Assembly (NCBI RefSeq): GCF_003003885.1
Contig: NZ_PVWN01000035.1
Coordinates: 1-45,364 of the forward strand
Direction: 5' to 3'
Length of the DNA stretch: 45,364 nucleotides
Source of the DNA: Chlorogloea sp. CCALA 695
GTDB taxonomy: Bacteria; Cyanobacteriota; Cyanobacteriia; Cyanobacteriales; Chroococcidiopsidaceae
Within the stretch, counting starts at the first letter, position 1. The number at the start of each line of letters is the position of its first letter. A program made the position numbers and the translations under genes. Shown here one piece after another: positions 26,431-35,800 of this stretch. Under the pieces are notes generated by a model that made no database searches, was not told where the DNA came from, and was given only the letters and a program-made list of their open reading frames with translations.

Positions 26431-27350
26431 AGTAAGGGTGAAGTCTCCAATGTGGCTTTTGCGCGATCGCAATCTATCTTAATCTGGTTTTTCAAAGCGT
26501 CCAAAGACTCAAATTTTTGTTCTGGGCGTAAAAACTGTTCTAGTTCCACCGTCAGGATTTTTCCATACAAATCCCCAGACCAATCTATCAAATATACCTC
26601 TACTGATTGATTTGCCCCATTTACTGTCGGACGATTGCCAATATTCATTACTCCAGCAATCGGTAATTTATCCTCAGCAATGTAAACTTTGACAGCATAA
26701 ACACCGTTGCTAGGTAAAAACTTCTCCATTGGTAGGTCAATATTTGCCGTCGGGAAACCGATAGTTCTACCTAACTGTTTGCCTTTAACTACTGTACCAA
26801 CTAGACTATAAGCCCGTCCTAAGAGGAGTTTGGCGCGATTTAAGTTTCCTTGTTCTAAAGCTTGACGAATGGCAGAACTACTAATTCTTTCGCCTTCACA
26901 ATTATGTAAAGGTACAATTGTTGTCGGGATGTTATAGTTTGAGGCGATCGCTTTTAAATCTGTAACAGTACCCGTACGTCCTTTACCAAAGCAAAAATCT
27001 TGTCCGACGCTGATAGAGTGCGATCGCAATTGTTGTACTAAAATCTTTTCAACAAACTCTTGCGGACTTAAGCAAGCGAGTTCGCGATCAAAAGGCAACA
27101 ATACTAATTGTTCTACTCCTAATCTCTCTAACTGTTCCACCTTCTCACTTTGAGGAGTTAGCAAACTGCGACGTTTTCCGGTAAAAAACTCTTGAGGATG
27201 GGGATTAAAAGTTACAACCGTAGCAATTCCCCCCGGATTTTTTAAGACAGGTTGAATTACCTGCTGATGCCCGCGATGTACGCCGTCAAAATTCCCCAGG
27301 GCAACAGCAGTAGGTTTTAAAGCTTTAATTAGAGAAGAAGTAACCCACAC
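26427..27350 (-). CDS. ribF: Bifunctional riboflavin kinase / FAD synthetase
   Basis: A 307-residue RibF that phosphorylates riboflavin to FMN and adenylates FMN to FAD. The N-terminal nucleotidyltransferase motif is AVALGNFDGVHRGHQQVI, with VGQDFCFGKGRTG and ISSSAIRQALEQGN later; the C-terminal kinase domain has GRTIGFPTANIDLP and MNIGNRPTVNG. GTG 27350 gives MWVTSSLIKALKPTAVALG, the form I recall from other cyanobacteria; a TTG at 27398 overlapping surE is less likely. It is the middle gene of surE-ribF-moxR and overlaps moxR by 4 bases. Confidence 0.93.
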   Translation of the reverse strand: MWVTSSLIKALKPTAVALGNFDGVHRGHQQVIQPVLKNPGGIATVVTFNPHPQEFFTGKRRSLLTPQSEKVEQLERLGVEQLVLLPFDRELACLSPQEFVEKILVQQLRSHSISVGQDFCFGKGRTGTVTDLKAIASNYNIPTTIVPLHNCEGERISSSAIRQALEQGNLNRAKLLLGRAYSLVGTVVKGKQLGRTIGFPTANIDLPMEKFLPSNGVYAVKVYIAEDKLPIAGVMNIGNRPTVNGANQSVEVYLIDWSGDLYGKILTVELEQFLRPEQKFESLDALKNQIKIDCDRAKATLETSPLL

Positions 27351-27388
27351 CTTTACATCTTGCCATAAATAAAGAAATGTAACGACAA

Positions 27389-28189
27389 TTATTGACAAGG
27401 AAAATCAAATTTCTTGCTTGCCAGTTGCTTTAAACCAGAAACATAAGTCAGGTTATATTGCAAGGGCGTAATAGTAATATAGTTATTGGCAATCGCCTCG
27501 ACATCTGTAGGCACATCCATAGGTAAATTTAACCCCGGTTCAGCTTCCACTTCTTCTAAAAGTTCGCCAGCTAACCAATAGTAAGTTTTACCACGAGGAT
27601 CGACACGCTTTTCAAATACATCAATATAGCGGCGAATCCCCTGACGAGTAATTAAAACTCCAGTAATTTCCGATGCAGGTATAGCGGGAACATTGACATT
27701 AAGTAGCATTGAACCTAAAGGAGAAGTTTCTAGTTGTTTTAGCAAACTAACGGCAAAATCCGCCGCAGACTGAAACTGTTGGCTACTGAAGCTAGTAAGA
27801 CTAATTGCAATGCTAGGAATTCCCTCGATTGTACCTTCCATTGCTGCCGATACCGTACCAGAATAGAGAACATCTGTACCTAAATTGCTACCTTGATTGA
27901 TGCCCGAAACGACAAAATCCGGGGGACTATCCAGCAATGCCCATAGCGCCAGCTTAACGCAATCTGAAGGAGTACCAGAACAAGCCCAAGCTTTGATATT
28001 GGGGTGAAAAATCCCCGTTACAATGTCCGCGCGGATGGGTTGATGCAAAGTTAAACCGTGTCCTGTCGCCGATCGCTCTCTGTCGGGACAAACTACAGTA
28101 ACATCATGATTGGCAGCAGCTAAAGTATTGGCTAAACTACGAATTCCTGGGGCAAAAATACCGTCATCGTTACTAATTAACAGTTTCAT
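27389..28189 (-). CDS. surE: 5'/3'-nucleotidase SurE
   Basis: A 266-residue SurE, a metal-dependent nucleoside monophosphate phosphatase. The metal-binding Asp-Asp is in [15 protein letters not shown], the Ser site in [15 protein letters not shown], and [31 protein letters not shown] and GIPSIAISL are all standard. Length is normal. It is first in a minus-strand operon with ribF (38-base gap) and moxR. Its start codon is only 22 bases from that of the divergent pheS. Confidence 0.95.
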   Translation of the reverse strand: MKLLISNDDGIFAPGIRSLANTLAAANHDVTVVCPDRERSATGHGLTLHQPIRADIVTGIFHPNIKAWACSGTPSDCVKLALWALLDSPPDFVVSGINQGSNLGTDVLYSGTVSAAMEGTIEGIPSIAISLTSFSSQQFQSAADFAVSLLKQLETSPLGSMLLNVNVPAIPASEITGVLITRQGIRRYIDVFEKRVDPRGKTYYWLAGELLEEVEAEPGLNLPMDVPTDVEAIANNYITITPLQYNLTYVSGLKQLASKKFDFPCQ

Positions 28190-28211
28190 TTAGAGTAAAA
28201 ATTATAAGACT

Positions 28212-29201
28212 ATGAGCAATTTAGAAGCACAGTTAGAAACACTACGACAAACAGCCAAAAGTGCGATTTCTACTGCCGATACTTTAGAACGAATCGAAGA
28301 ACTTAGATTAGTTTACCTTGGGAAGAAAGGGGAACTATCGTTAGTATTGCGGGAAATGGGTAAGTTAAGCGCTGAAGAACGCCCCGTAGTAGGTGCGATC
28401 GCAAATACTGTTAAAGAAGCGGTGCAAAAGGATTTAGAACAGCGCCGAAACGAGTTACAAGCCGATTTAATTGCAGCGCAATTAGCCGCAGAAACAATAG
28501 ATGTAACAATGCCAGCCGTTTACAGCCCTCTAGGGCGCGTTCATCCCCTAAACAGTACAATCGACCGCGTACTCGATATATTCGTAGGCATGGGTTATAC
28601 AGTAGCCGATGGGCCAGAAATGGAGACGGACTACTACAACTTTGAAGCGTTAAATTTCTTACCCGATCACCCAGCGCGGGATATGCAAGATACTTTGTAT
28701 TTGCCCGATGGTAATTTATTGCGAACTCACACTTCAAACGTTCAAGTTCGCTACATGGAAGATAACGATCCGCCGATGAGAATTGCTGTACCGGGAAAAT
28801 GCTACAGGCGCGATACCGTAGATGCGAGTCACGCAGCAGTATTCCATCAAATTGAAATTTTAGCAATCGATGAAGGGCTAACTTTTACTGACCTAAAAGG
28901 GACAGTTAAAGAGTTTTTGCAACAAATGTTTGGAGATGTACCGATTCGGTTTCGGGCGAGTTATTTCCCCTTTACTGAACCTTCGGCGGAGGTAGATATG
29001 GAGTGGAACGGGCGATGGTTAGAAGTAATGGGTTGCGGAATGGTCGATCCAAACGTACTTAAAGCTGTAGGTTACGATCCTGAAGTGTATACCGGATTTG
29101 CTGCGGGTATGGGTGTCGAACGCTTGACAATGGTATTGCACCAAATTGATGATATTCGCCGCTTTTATGCCAGCGATTTGCGCTTTTTGCAACAATTTTA
29201 A
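28212..29201 (+). CDS. pheS: Phenylalanyl-tRNA synthetase alpha subunit
   Basis: A 329-residue PheS, the catalytic subunit of the alpha2-beta2 enzyme. Residues 1-85 form the coiled-coil tRNA-binding arm; the class II core carries motif 1 near [19 protein letters not shown], the [16 protein letters not shown] loop, motif 2 [21 protein letters not shown] (conserved blocks) and motif 3 [16 protein letters not shown]. The beta subunit gene is not adjacent, as is common in cyanobacteria. No Shine-Dalgarno is obvious; the short divergent gap to surE forces the promoter to lie mostly inside surE. Confidence 0.96.
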   Translation: MSNLEAQLETLRQTAKSAISTADTLERIEELRLVYLGKKGELSLVLREMGKLSAEERPVVGAIANTVKEAVQKDLEQRRNELQADLIAAQLAAETIDVTMPAVYSPLGRVHPLNSTIDRVLDIFVGMGYTVADGPEMETDYYNFEALNFLPDHPARDMQDTLYLPDGNLLRTHTSNVQVRYMEDNDPPMRIAVPGKCYRRDTVDASHAAVFHQIEILAIDEGLTFTDLKGTVKEFLQQMFGDVPIRFRASYFPFTEPSAEVDMEWNGRWLEVMGCGMVDPNVLKAVGYDPEVYTGFAAGMGVERLTMVLHQIDDIRRFYASDLRFLQQF

Positions 29202-29209
29202 AGGCAATT

Positions 29210-30634
29210 CTAGCGGCAATTATCGCAGTGTCCGCAGTGCATATTTAATGCCTCAGTTGTAAAACCAAAGGCGTTTAACAGATATTGCCAACGACATTGT
29301 TTAGTTGTCAGATATTTAACCATTTGTTGAATGGCGGGAAATTGCACAGGAGGCTGAATTTTTACGGGTGGATGGATTTGGTAATGAAATGGATCTAAAA
29401 AGTCTAATTGATTAGCACTAGAAAGTAGAGATAGCGCGATCGCATTTTCTGAATTAACTTCTCCTTGAATGGGTATTTTTTGGGCAAGTTTTTGGGCGCT
29501 GGAATAGTGCGATCGCATTTTTTCGATAAAAAACCTCTGTCTTTGCTTATCCTCTGGATCTAGCCACCCTGTAGGTTCGCTAATCAGCATTAAAGCGATA
29601 CTATCTTCCCCATCTCGTCCCGCGCGTCCAATTTCCTGCACGTACTCCGATAGCAACAAGGGTGCGTGAAAATGCACCACCCAACGGACGTGAGGCTGAT
29701 TTATTCCCATCCCAAAGGCTGAAGTACAAACAACGAAAGGTATTTTGCTACTTAGCCAGCTATTTTCGATTTCTCTACGTTCTTCGGGACTTAAACCTGC
29801 ATGATAAGCGGCGGTTTTATAACCTAAATTAGTCAACCATTCGGCTAATTTTTCGCTATCTCGGCGGGTTCGCACATATATTAAGCCTGTTTGTTCTGGT
29901 TTACCTCTAATAACATCTAATAGCTGTTGTTTGCGTCCTTTGGGAGTCCAAGCTATTTGTACTTTTAGGTGGAGATTTTGCCTATAAGGATTTTGTTTAA
30001 AGGTTGTGGGTTTTTGGAGTTGTAAGACTTGGGTAATAGTTTTCTGGGCTTCAATATCGGCGGTGGCTGTAAAAGCTGCGATCGCAATTTTTGTTCCTTG
30101 AGGCTTACACTTTAATAAAGCTGGTCGTACTGTCCCCAAACGCCTGTAAGTTGGTCTAAAAGTATCTCCCCACTGCACTAAACAATGTGCCTCATCAAGA
30201 ATTATGCCGTTAATTTGTAATTGTGGATGGCATAATTTCTCCCATACTTTCGGACTGAGTAATGTTTCCGGGGATAAGTAAAGTAATCTTAGCTGTTGCC
30301 TATCTAATAGTTGTAAAGTTTGCCATTTTTGTTGGCTTGGTAATTCGCTGTGTAATAAAGCTGCGGGTAAATTGCGAGCGCGTAATTCTTTTACTTGATT
30401 TTCCATCAATGCAACTAACGGAGAAATTACTAGAGTTAATCCCGTTTGCATTAAGGCGGGAAGCTGAAAGCAAATTGATTTACCTCCGCCTGTAGGCATT
30501 ATTACCAAAGCATCTTGCTTGGATAGGAGACTACTAATAACTTCTTCTTGAGGCGGGCGAAAGTCATCATAGCCCCAGATTTCTTTTAATGCAGTATGAG
30601 CTTCTTTCCAAAATATTTTTTCAGTATAATTCAT
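29210..30634 (-). CDS. Short-form RecQ family ATP-dependent DNA helicase
   Basis: A 474-residue RecQ-type 3'-5' DNA helicase. Motif I is MPTGGGKSICFQLPAL, motif II DEAHCLVQWGDTFRP (DEAH), motif V-VI ends in VQEIGRAGRDGEDS. The RecQ zinc-binding module has Cys in TKQCRWQYLLNAFG and CGHCDNC at the extreme C terminus. The winged-helix and HRDC domains of E. coli RecQ (609 residues) are absent, a form seen in other cyanobacteria. It converges with pheS with 8 bases between stops. Genome maintenance is the expected role. Confidence 0.92.
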   Translation of the reverse strand: MNYTEKIFWKEAHTALKEIWGYDDFRPPQEEVISSLLSKQDALVIMPTGGGKSICFQLPALMQTGLTLVISPLVALMENQVKELRARNLPAALLHSELPSQQKWQTLQLLDRQQLRLLYLSPETLLSPKVWEKLCHPQLQINGIILDEAHCLVQWGDTFRPTYRRLGTVRPALLKCKPQGTKIAIAAFTATADIEAQKTITQVLQLQKPTTFKQNPYRQNLHLKVQIAWTPKGRKQQLLDVIRGKPEQTGLIYVRTRRDSEKLAEWLTNLGYKTAAYHAGLSPEERREIENSWLSSKIPFVVCTSAFGMGINQPHVRWVVHFHAPLLLSEYVQEIGRAGRDGEDSIALMLISEPTGWLDPEDKQRQRFFIEKMRSHYSSAQKLAQKIPIQGEVNSENAIALSLLSSANQLDFLDPFHYQIHPPVKIQPPVQFPAIQQMVKYLTTKQCRWQYLLNAFGFTTEALNMHCGHCDNCR

Positions 30635-30650
30635 AACAATACGTATATTA

Positions 30651-30680
30651 TTGACAGATTATTGTGTGTATATTTTATAC
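30651..30680 (+). promoter_or_regulatory. Promoter of the interrupted membrane-protein gene
   Basis: A consensus -35 TTGACA at 30651-30656 is followed at 17-18 bases by TTTATA/TTATAC at 30674-30680. It faces the plus-strand gene starting at 30823, giving a leader of about 135 bases, and lies just outside the recQ start. Confidence 0.5.
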
Positions 30681-30822
30681 AAAATACATTTTTTAAACTA
30701 CAGAAATTAATTAGTATGATGAATTATGTATATTTTTTAATAGTGAGCATTCCCAAGGCGATGCTTGAAATTTTTTGTTTATTATCGTAGTTAAAGGTTT
30801 AACTCAACTGAAAGGTGTGTTT

Positions 30823-31440
30823 ATGGGACTTAACTTTAATTTGTTCTCTATATCTGGGTTTGAAGCTAATATTCTTTCGGTAACATACAAACACGCAAAC
30901 AAAACTTTTTTATGGCTACTGTTAAAACCCTGGTATGTATTTGCTATCGTTACTACTATTACTGCATTATCTAACACAGAGACATTCCCAGCGCACAACT
31001 CACTCCAGGCGCTCAAAAGTTTGTTCGGAGGTCAAATACTAGGTTTTGTGTTTGAATTTAAAAATATTATTACTGGATTATTAGCCCTATTGTTTTTCGT
31101 TGCAGGAGTTAGGTTCACTAATAGATTAATTGAAAATTATGATTATCATAATGGTCTACCATTACCTATTTATTTTTTATCGCAACTAAGAGAATAATAT
31201 TCAGATGATCCTTGGTCTTTAAGAGAGTTTCGACTTCTTGAACTTTACATTTATCCCTCTGCGCTTTATATCAACTACCTAATAATAGCTACACCAAACT
31301 TCCCAAAATTGTACCAAATGATTACAAGTGAACAACCTATGACAGTTCTTGCAATTGGCTTTCCATTGTTGTTATTAATCATGAGTGTGTTTATATACAC
31401 AGCTAAAAAAATTGAGCGTTTCTTACTTTTAGATCTGTAA
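30823..31440 (+). pseudogene. Membrane protein gene interrupted by an in-frame TAA
   Basis: From ATG 30823 (AAAGGTG upstream as Shine-Dalgarno) the frame runs 124 codons to TAA 31195-31197, ending QLRE. The same frame then continues open for 80 more codons, beginning YSDDPWSLREFRLLELY, to TAA 31438-31440. Together they would make a 205-residue protein with four hydrophobic segments: LWLLLKPWYVFAIVTTI, IITGLLALLFFVAGV, LYINYLIIA and VLAIGFPLLLLIMSVFIY. No family is recognised. Base composition is AT-richer than neighbouring genes, which suggests transfer. The simplest reading is a nonsense mutation or a 3-base insertion (gaataatat); a sequencing error or a genuine short protein remains possible. 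Confidence 0.65.
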
Positions 31441-31473
31441 AGTTAAACAAGTTGAGTAACTATTACAATAAGT

Positions 31474-31496
31474 TACTATAAAAATTTTTTATAGTA
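31474..31496. terminator. AT-only palindrome between convergent genes
   Basis: An 11-base-arm palindrome, TACTATAAAAA-T-TTTTTATAGTA, lies between the interrupted membrane gene and the methyltransferase gene, both of which end here. The position and trailing T residues suit a weak bidirectional terminator, but the stem has few G-C pairs. Confidence 0.4.
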
Positions 31497-31561
31497 GAGA
31501 CAGCTAATTAATAGCAGATAGATAATTTCGCAATAGTATTCGTGCAGAGAAATCTAAATAA

Positions 31562-32362
31562 CTATTTAGTCGCTACTACAGCTAAGTTCCAAGCAAAACG
31601 TTTCATCAAAGGAAACTTTTTCAAAATTACGTCCAATTTTTCTAGACGCTGATATTGCGATCGCAATCTAGCTTGTTCGATAATAATTTTCTTCCAATAC
31701 CGTTCTTCATTAGGATTTACTTTCTCGATTAGATAGAATTGCAGGAAAATCCACAAGGTTGCTAACCAAAAGGTATCGCAAGTAGTTTGAGTAAACTTTG
31801 ATTCTACAAACTTAACTATATTAATATCCAACGGTGTCTCGTCTTCAGTTCTAACAGAAGTAGCCATGCGACGATAGACATTGATAATCGGATTATGCTT
31901 CAAAGGTTCCCAAAAACAAGCCTTTCCACCCGGCTTTAGGACACGGTGCATTTCTTTAATTACAGCTTTAGGATCGGGCAAATGATGCAGCAAATTGGCA
32001 GCATAAACGATATCAAAGGTGTTGTCAGGACAATCGAGAGCGATCGCATTCATAGTTCTACCTTCGATCTCGACACTGTTAGTCGCCGCTAATTGCATAG
32101 CAACTTCTACCATCCCCGGCGAATAGTCAGAAGCAACACATAGCGCTCCTTTTTTGGCAAAATAGACGCTATTTTCTCCCGCACCGCAACCTAAATCTAA
32201 TAATTTCTTGCCGCGAACATCCCCCAGATGGCTTAATATAAAGCGATTTTCGGGGGCTGTACAAGCCTCAAAGTAATCTTTAACGTTAATTCCGTCTACA
32301 TCAATTGTGGCTGCCCACTGGTCGTGAAATTGCCTTTCTTTTGCAAATACATCATCACCCAT
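31562..32362 (-). CDS. Class I SAM-dependent methyltransferase
   Basis: A 266-residue methyltransferase with a class I Rossmann core: motif I KLLDLGCGAGENSVYFAKKG near residue 52, acidic SAM-ribose ligand in CVASDYSPGMVEVA, motif II FDIVYAANLLHHLPDP and motif III VLKPGGKACFWEP. It belongs to the Methyltransf_11/UbiE-like group; the C-terminal 100 residues are helical with a hydrophobic stretch (FWLATLWIFLQFYLIEK) that may touch a membrane or lipid substrate. The substrate cannot be inferred. ATG 32362; no partner on its strand within the same transcript is evident. Confidence 0.85.
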   Translation of the reverse strand: MGDDVFAKERQFHDQWAATIDVDGINVKDYFEACTAPENRFILSHLGDVRGKKLLDLGCGAGENSVYFAKKGALCVASDYSPGMVEVAMQLAATNSVEIEGRTMNAIALDCPDNTFDIVYAANLLHHLPDPKAVIKEMHRVLKPGGKACFWEPLKHNPIINVYRRMATSVRTEDETPLDINIVKFVESKFTQTTCDTFWLATLWIFLQFYLIEKVNPNEERYWKKIIIEQARLRSQYQRLEKLDVILKKFPLMKRFAWNLAVVATK

Positions 32363-32420
32363 ATTTTTATATTCGTTTGATAATCTGAGTAATGTAGACG
32401 CACTGAAATTAATTAAAATA

Positions 32421-32458
32421 TTCCCCCCCCCTTTTTAAGGGGGGTTAGGGGGGATCTC
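32421..32458 (-). repeat. Post-stop hairpin repeat, short form (copy 3)
   Basis: On the minus strand it starts directly after the leuA stop with GAGATCCCCCCTAACCC and continues CCCTTAAAAAGGGG into a run of G. This equals the two ends of the long copies at 8541 and 19485 joined together, lacking their central AAAGCGG/CCGCTTT stem of about 35-40 bases. Confidence 0.65.
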
Positions 32459-34057
32459 TTATACTTCCTGTGCCATTTGACTGCGTTTTTCTTGTTTCAA
32501 TGAGCCATACAATCTATTTAAGGCGTTTACATAAGCCTGAGCAGAGGCGACAATAATATCTGTATTGGCTGCATGACCAGAAAATACCCGATCTTCGTAG
32601 CGTAACCGAATTGTAACTTCCCCAATTGCATCAATTCCCGCCGTCACTGATTGCACCGAAAACTCAATTAATTCATTGGGGACATTAATTACCCGATTAA
32701 TTGCCTTGTATACCGCATCTACTGGCCCCGTACCGATCGCAGCATCAGTTAATTCTTTGCCTTCAGGAGTACGCAATGTTACTGTAGCCGTAGGTGTAGA
32801 GCGATCGCCGCAGGAAACCTGTACAAGTTCCACTCGGAACATTTCGGGACTTGATTGGATTTCGTCGTTAGCGATCGCTTCTAAATCCCAATCAGAAATA
32901 TCTTTTTTCTTATCTGCTAAATCTTTAAACTTCAAAAAGGCTTTATTTAGCTCATCTTCTGGCAAATCAAAGCCCAATTCTTTTAGTCTAGTCCGAAAAG
33001 CATTGCGCCCGGAATGTTTGCCTAAAACAATTTGATTATTGGTAAGCCCAATCGATTCCGCATCCATAATCTCATAGGTGAGCTTATTTTTGAGAATGCC
33101 GTCTTGGTGAATCCCCGATTCGTGAGCAAAAGCATTTGCACCAACAATCGCTTTATTTGGCTGTACTAGCATTCCCGTCAAAGTCGAAACTAGGCGAGAA
33201 GTTTTATAAATTTGGCGAGTGTCGATATTTGTAAGTGGCGCTTCTGATTCGGCGCTTCTACCCACAAAAGGGTTAAAATACTGCCTTCGCACGTGCAACG
33301 CCATCACAACTTCCTCTAAGGCTGTATTTCCGGCACGTTCGCCAATGCCATTAATCGCGCATTCTAGTTGTCTTGCACCATTTTTCACAGCTTCTAGGAA
33401 ATTAGCAACCCCTAAGCCAATGTCATTATGTCCGTGAACGGAAATAATTGCTTGATCGATATTTGGGACATTTTCTTTAATCCCTTTAATTAACGCGCCA
33501 AATTCGCTAGGAGTTGTATAGCCTACCGTATCTGGAATATTAACCGTTGTTGCCCCCGCCGCGATCGCTCTTTCTAATACTTGATACAAATATTCTGGAT
33601 CAGTGCGCGTAGCGTCCATTGTCGAAAACTCCACGTCATCCATGAAGGATTTAGCGTAAGCTACCATTTCCCCAGCAATTTCCAACACCTCAGCTTTAGT
33701 TTTTTTCAACTGATACTCTAAATGAATATCGGAGGTAGAAATAAATGTATGTATTCTGCCTTTTGCGGCTGGTTTTAAGGATTCGGCGGCGGCTTTGATG
33801 TCGTTTTTGATTGCTCTTGCTAGAGAACAAATCACTGGGCCATTTTCTGTACCTACAGCTTCAGCAACTTTTTTTACCGCCTCAAAGTCTCCTGGACTTG
33901 CGTAAGCAAACCCGGCTTCAATTACATCTACTCCTAACCTCGCTAGTTGCTTGGCAATTAATAGCTTCTCGTCTACATTTAGCGTTGCTCCGGGACATTG
34001 TTCGCCATCACGCAATGTCGTATCAAAAATAATTATTTTGTCTTGTTCTTGGCTCAT
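32459..34057 (-). CDS. leuA: 2-isopropylmalate synthase
   Basis: A 532-residue LeuA, catalysing the condensation of acetyl-CoA with 2-oxoisovalerate, the first committed step of leucine synthesis. The N-terminal HMGL-like barrel starts [19 protein letters not shown], with the metal-binding HGHNDIG near residue 203 and [12 protein letters not shown]. The C-terminal part from about residue 390 is the LeuA dimer domain that binds leucine for feedback inhibition ([24 protein letters not shown] segments). AAGGAG lies about 10 bases before ATG 34057. It is not next to leuB or leuCD here. No leader peptide rich in Leu codons was seen upstream. Confidence 0.96.
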   Translation of the reverse strand: MSQEQDKIIIFDTTLRDGEQCPGATLNVDEKLLIAKQLARLGVDVIEAGFAYASPGDFEAVKKVAEAVGTENGPVICSLARAIKNDIKAAAESLKPAAKGRIHTFISTSDIHLEYQLKKTKAEVLEIAGEMVAYAKSFMDDVEFSTMDATRTDPEYLYQVLERAIAAGATTVNIPDTVGYTTPSEFGALIKGIKENVPNIDQAIISVHGHNDIGLGVANFLEAVKNGARQLECAINGIGERAGNTALEEVVMALHVRRQYFNPFVGRSAESEAPLTNIDTRQIYKTSRLVSTLTGMLVQPNKAIVGANAFAHESGIHQDGILKNKLTYEIMDAESIGLTNNQIVLGKHSGRNAFRTRLKELGFDLPEDELNKAFLKFKDLADKKKDISDWDLEAIANDEIQSSPEMFRVELVQVSCGDRSTPTATVTLRTPEGKELTDAAIGTGPVDAVYKAINRVINVPNELIEFSVQSVTAGIDAIGEVTIRLRYEDRVFSGHAANTDIIVASAQAYVNALNRLYGSLKQEKRSQMAQEV

Positions 34058-34096
34058 TTGTTCGTACTCTCCTTAAGTTTATATTTTAGTTTTTAT

Positions 34097-34618
34097 TTAT
34101 AAGTCTAGCTTTTCAATATATTCTCGAATATCGTTCAAATCTATATATCTATCCGTAACGTTACGCAACTCCCTAGCAATCATCCCCTCCGTTGATACAA
34201 CTGTTATATGCGTACTTTTCGATCTTAATAGTTCAATTGCTCTTTCAAAATCACCGTCTCCGCTAAATAATACTACTCGGTCATATTGTTCTACAGTATT
34301 AAACATATCTATGACTATCTCTATATCTAAGTTTGCTTTTTGCGAGTATCTCCCCGATGTATCGTCGTAATATTCTTTAAGTATTTTTGTTCTTACTGTA
34401 TAGCCTAAACTAATTAAAGCGTCTCTAAAACCTCGTTGATCTTGAGCATCTTTTAATCCGGTATACCAAAAAGCATTAATTAATTCTGTATTGAGTTTTT
34501 CTTTTCTTAAATATTCTAATACTCGCCTCGGATCGAAAAACCACCCATTTTTTTGTTGAGCATAAAACATATTGTTGCCGTCTACAAAAATAGACAGCCG
34601 ATTCATTAAACACGACAT
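34097..34618 (-). CDS. LabA-like NYN domain protein
   Basis: A 173-residue NYN/DUF88 protein of the LabA type. The PIN-like acidic residues are visible: Asp13 in LSIFVDGNNMFY, then QKANLDIEIVIDMFN, LFSGDGDFERAI and VVSTEGMIARELRNVTDRYIDL. PIN/NYN folds are usually RNases; LabA itself in Synechococcus acts in circadian output, by an unknown mechanism. ATG 34618 is supported by AGGTG 8 bases upstream; codon 5 is another ATG. It sits about 40 bases upstream of leuA on the same strand, so some co-transcription is possible. Confidence 0.85.
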   Translation of the reverse strand: MSCLMNRLSIFVDGNNMFYAQQKNGWFFDPRRVLEYLRKEKLNTELINAFWYTGLKDAQDQRGFRDALISLGYTVRTKILKEYYDDTSGRYSQKANLDIEIVIDMFNTVEQYDRVVLFSGDGDFERAIELLRSKSTHITVVSTEGMIARELRNVTDRYIDLNDIREYIEKLDL

Positions 34619-34968
34619 AAAAAATACACCTAATAATTTTTTTTAAACTTAAGTTGAGTAACAGGTTATAGCAACATTAGAGACGGAGAATTTTTATAAA
34701 AGTCCCCGTCTATTTTTAATTAATTGTTTAATAAAAATATATCTATATTGCCTAATCCTGAAACAATAAAAATAAGTTTAATTGATAAGTTATGTTAAGT
34801 AAGAGCATAATATAGTTATTACTTTATCTAAAATTTACCAATAAATTGACTAAATTTACAGGTTTTGGCAACTTTTAACGATCCTCCCCGATCTTGGTAT
34901 AGACGTTAAAGGCAAGGAAATCAAGCATTTTGCCATAAATTAACATCTAGTAAGAATCAATAGGCGTT
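34619..34968. other. AT-rich intergenic region with an unassigned hairpin
   Basis: This 350-base gap lies between two minus-strand genes. Its only strong structure is a hairpin with arms AGACGG at 34681-34686 and CCGTCT at 34706-34711, an inner TTTTATAAAA palindrome, and a following ATTTTTAATT on the plus strand. That is terminator-like in the plus direction, although no plus-strand gene ends here. No ORF or tRNA was found. Confidence 0.4.
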
Positions 34969-35790
34969 TTATTTACCAACTAATAAGTAGCTGCACCAAT
35001 CGCTCCAGCTACCAACATAAAGGGCAGAAGTATCAATTCCTGCTAAATGTAAAGACAATAAATTAACGCAAGCAGTAACCCCAGAACCACAATAGACAAT
35101 AATTTCCTGCCCTTGTAGTTGTTGCCAATGTTGAAGCTCTTGAGGAGAATACAAGTATCCATCGGTACTAGAAACATCTTGCCAAGGATAATTAACCGCT
35201 CCTGGAATATGCCCAGCAATCGGATCGATAGGTTCACTTTCGCCGAGATAGCGGGGAATTTCTCTGGAATCAACTAGCACTACTCCGGGCAAATCCTTAC
35301 GGGCTTTAACGTCGGCGATATCTACTCGAAGTGATGGTTGCAAGTAACAAGTAAATTGTTTGGGTGTCTTTGGACTAATAGCGTCTGTAACGGGCAATTT
35401 CAGGCGTTGCCAAGCTTTAAACCCTCCATCTAGTACGGCAACGCGATCGTGTCCCAAATAGCGTAGCAGCCACCACAAACGGGCAGCAAAAGCAAAACGC
35501 GAATCGTCGTAAGCGACAACCAAAGTTTGAGCATCTATACCCATTGTTGATAACTTTTGGGCAAAAACATCAAAATCCGGGAGAGGATGCCTCCCGCCAT
35601 GTTGCTGCACGGGGCTAGAAAGGTCTTTGTTGAGGTCAAAATAACTAGCGCCCGGAATGTGGCTAATGTTGTACTGTTGCTGCCCTAATTCCGAATCTGC
35701 TAGGGAAAAACGACAATCAGCGATCGCAATATGCGCCTCCCCAATATGTTCATAAAGCCAATCAGCAGATACTACGGTTGGTGTACTCAT
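34969..35790 (-). CDS. Sulfurtransferase, tandem rhodanese (thiosulfate / 3-mercaptopyruvate type)
   Basis: A 273-residue two-domain rhodanese. The N-terminal inactive domain starts VSADWLYEHIGEAHIAIADCRF and contains HIPGASYFDLNKDLS; the linker and second domain contain VLVDSREIPRYLGE, HIPGAVNYPW and the catalytic loop YCGSGVTACVN with the persulfide cysteine near residue 234. The CGSGVTA form is typical of 3-mercaptopyruvate sulfurtransferases, but the donor cannot be decided. Its start codon is only 10 bases from that of a divergent tRNA-modification enzyme, and both strands lack a Shine-Dalgarno there. Confidence 0.93.
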   Translation of the reverse strand: MSTPTVVSADWLYEHIGEAHIAIADCRFSLADSELGQQQYNISHIPGASYFDLNKDLSSPVQQHGGRHPLPDFDVFAQKLSTMGIDAQTLVVAYDDSRFAFAARLWWLLRYLGHDRVAVLDGGFKAWQRLKLPVTDAISPKTPKQFTCYLQPSLRVDIADVKARKDLPGVVLVDSREIPRYLGESEPIDPIAGHIPGAVNYPWQDVSSTDGYLYSPQELQHWQQLQGQEIIVYCGSGVTACVNLLSLHLAGIDTSALYVGSWSDWCSYLLVGK

Positions 35791-35800
35791 AATAGTTGGT

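Noticed and set aside
28411-28866. 151-codon minus-strand frame opposite pheS
   Set aside because: pheS carries all class II synthetase motifs here; the antisense frame has no independent support.
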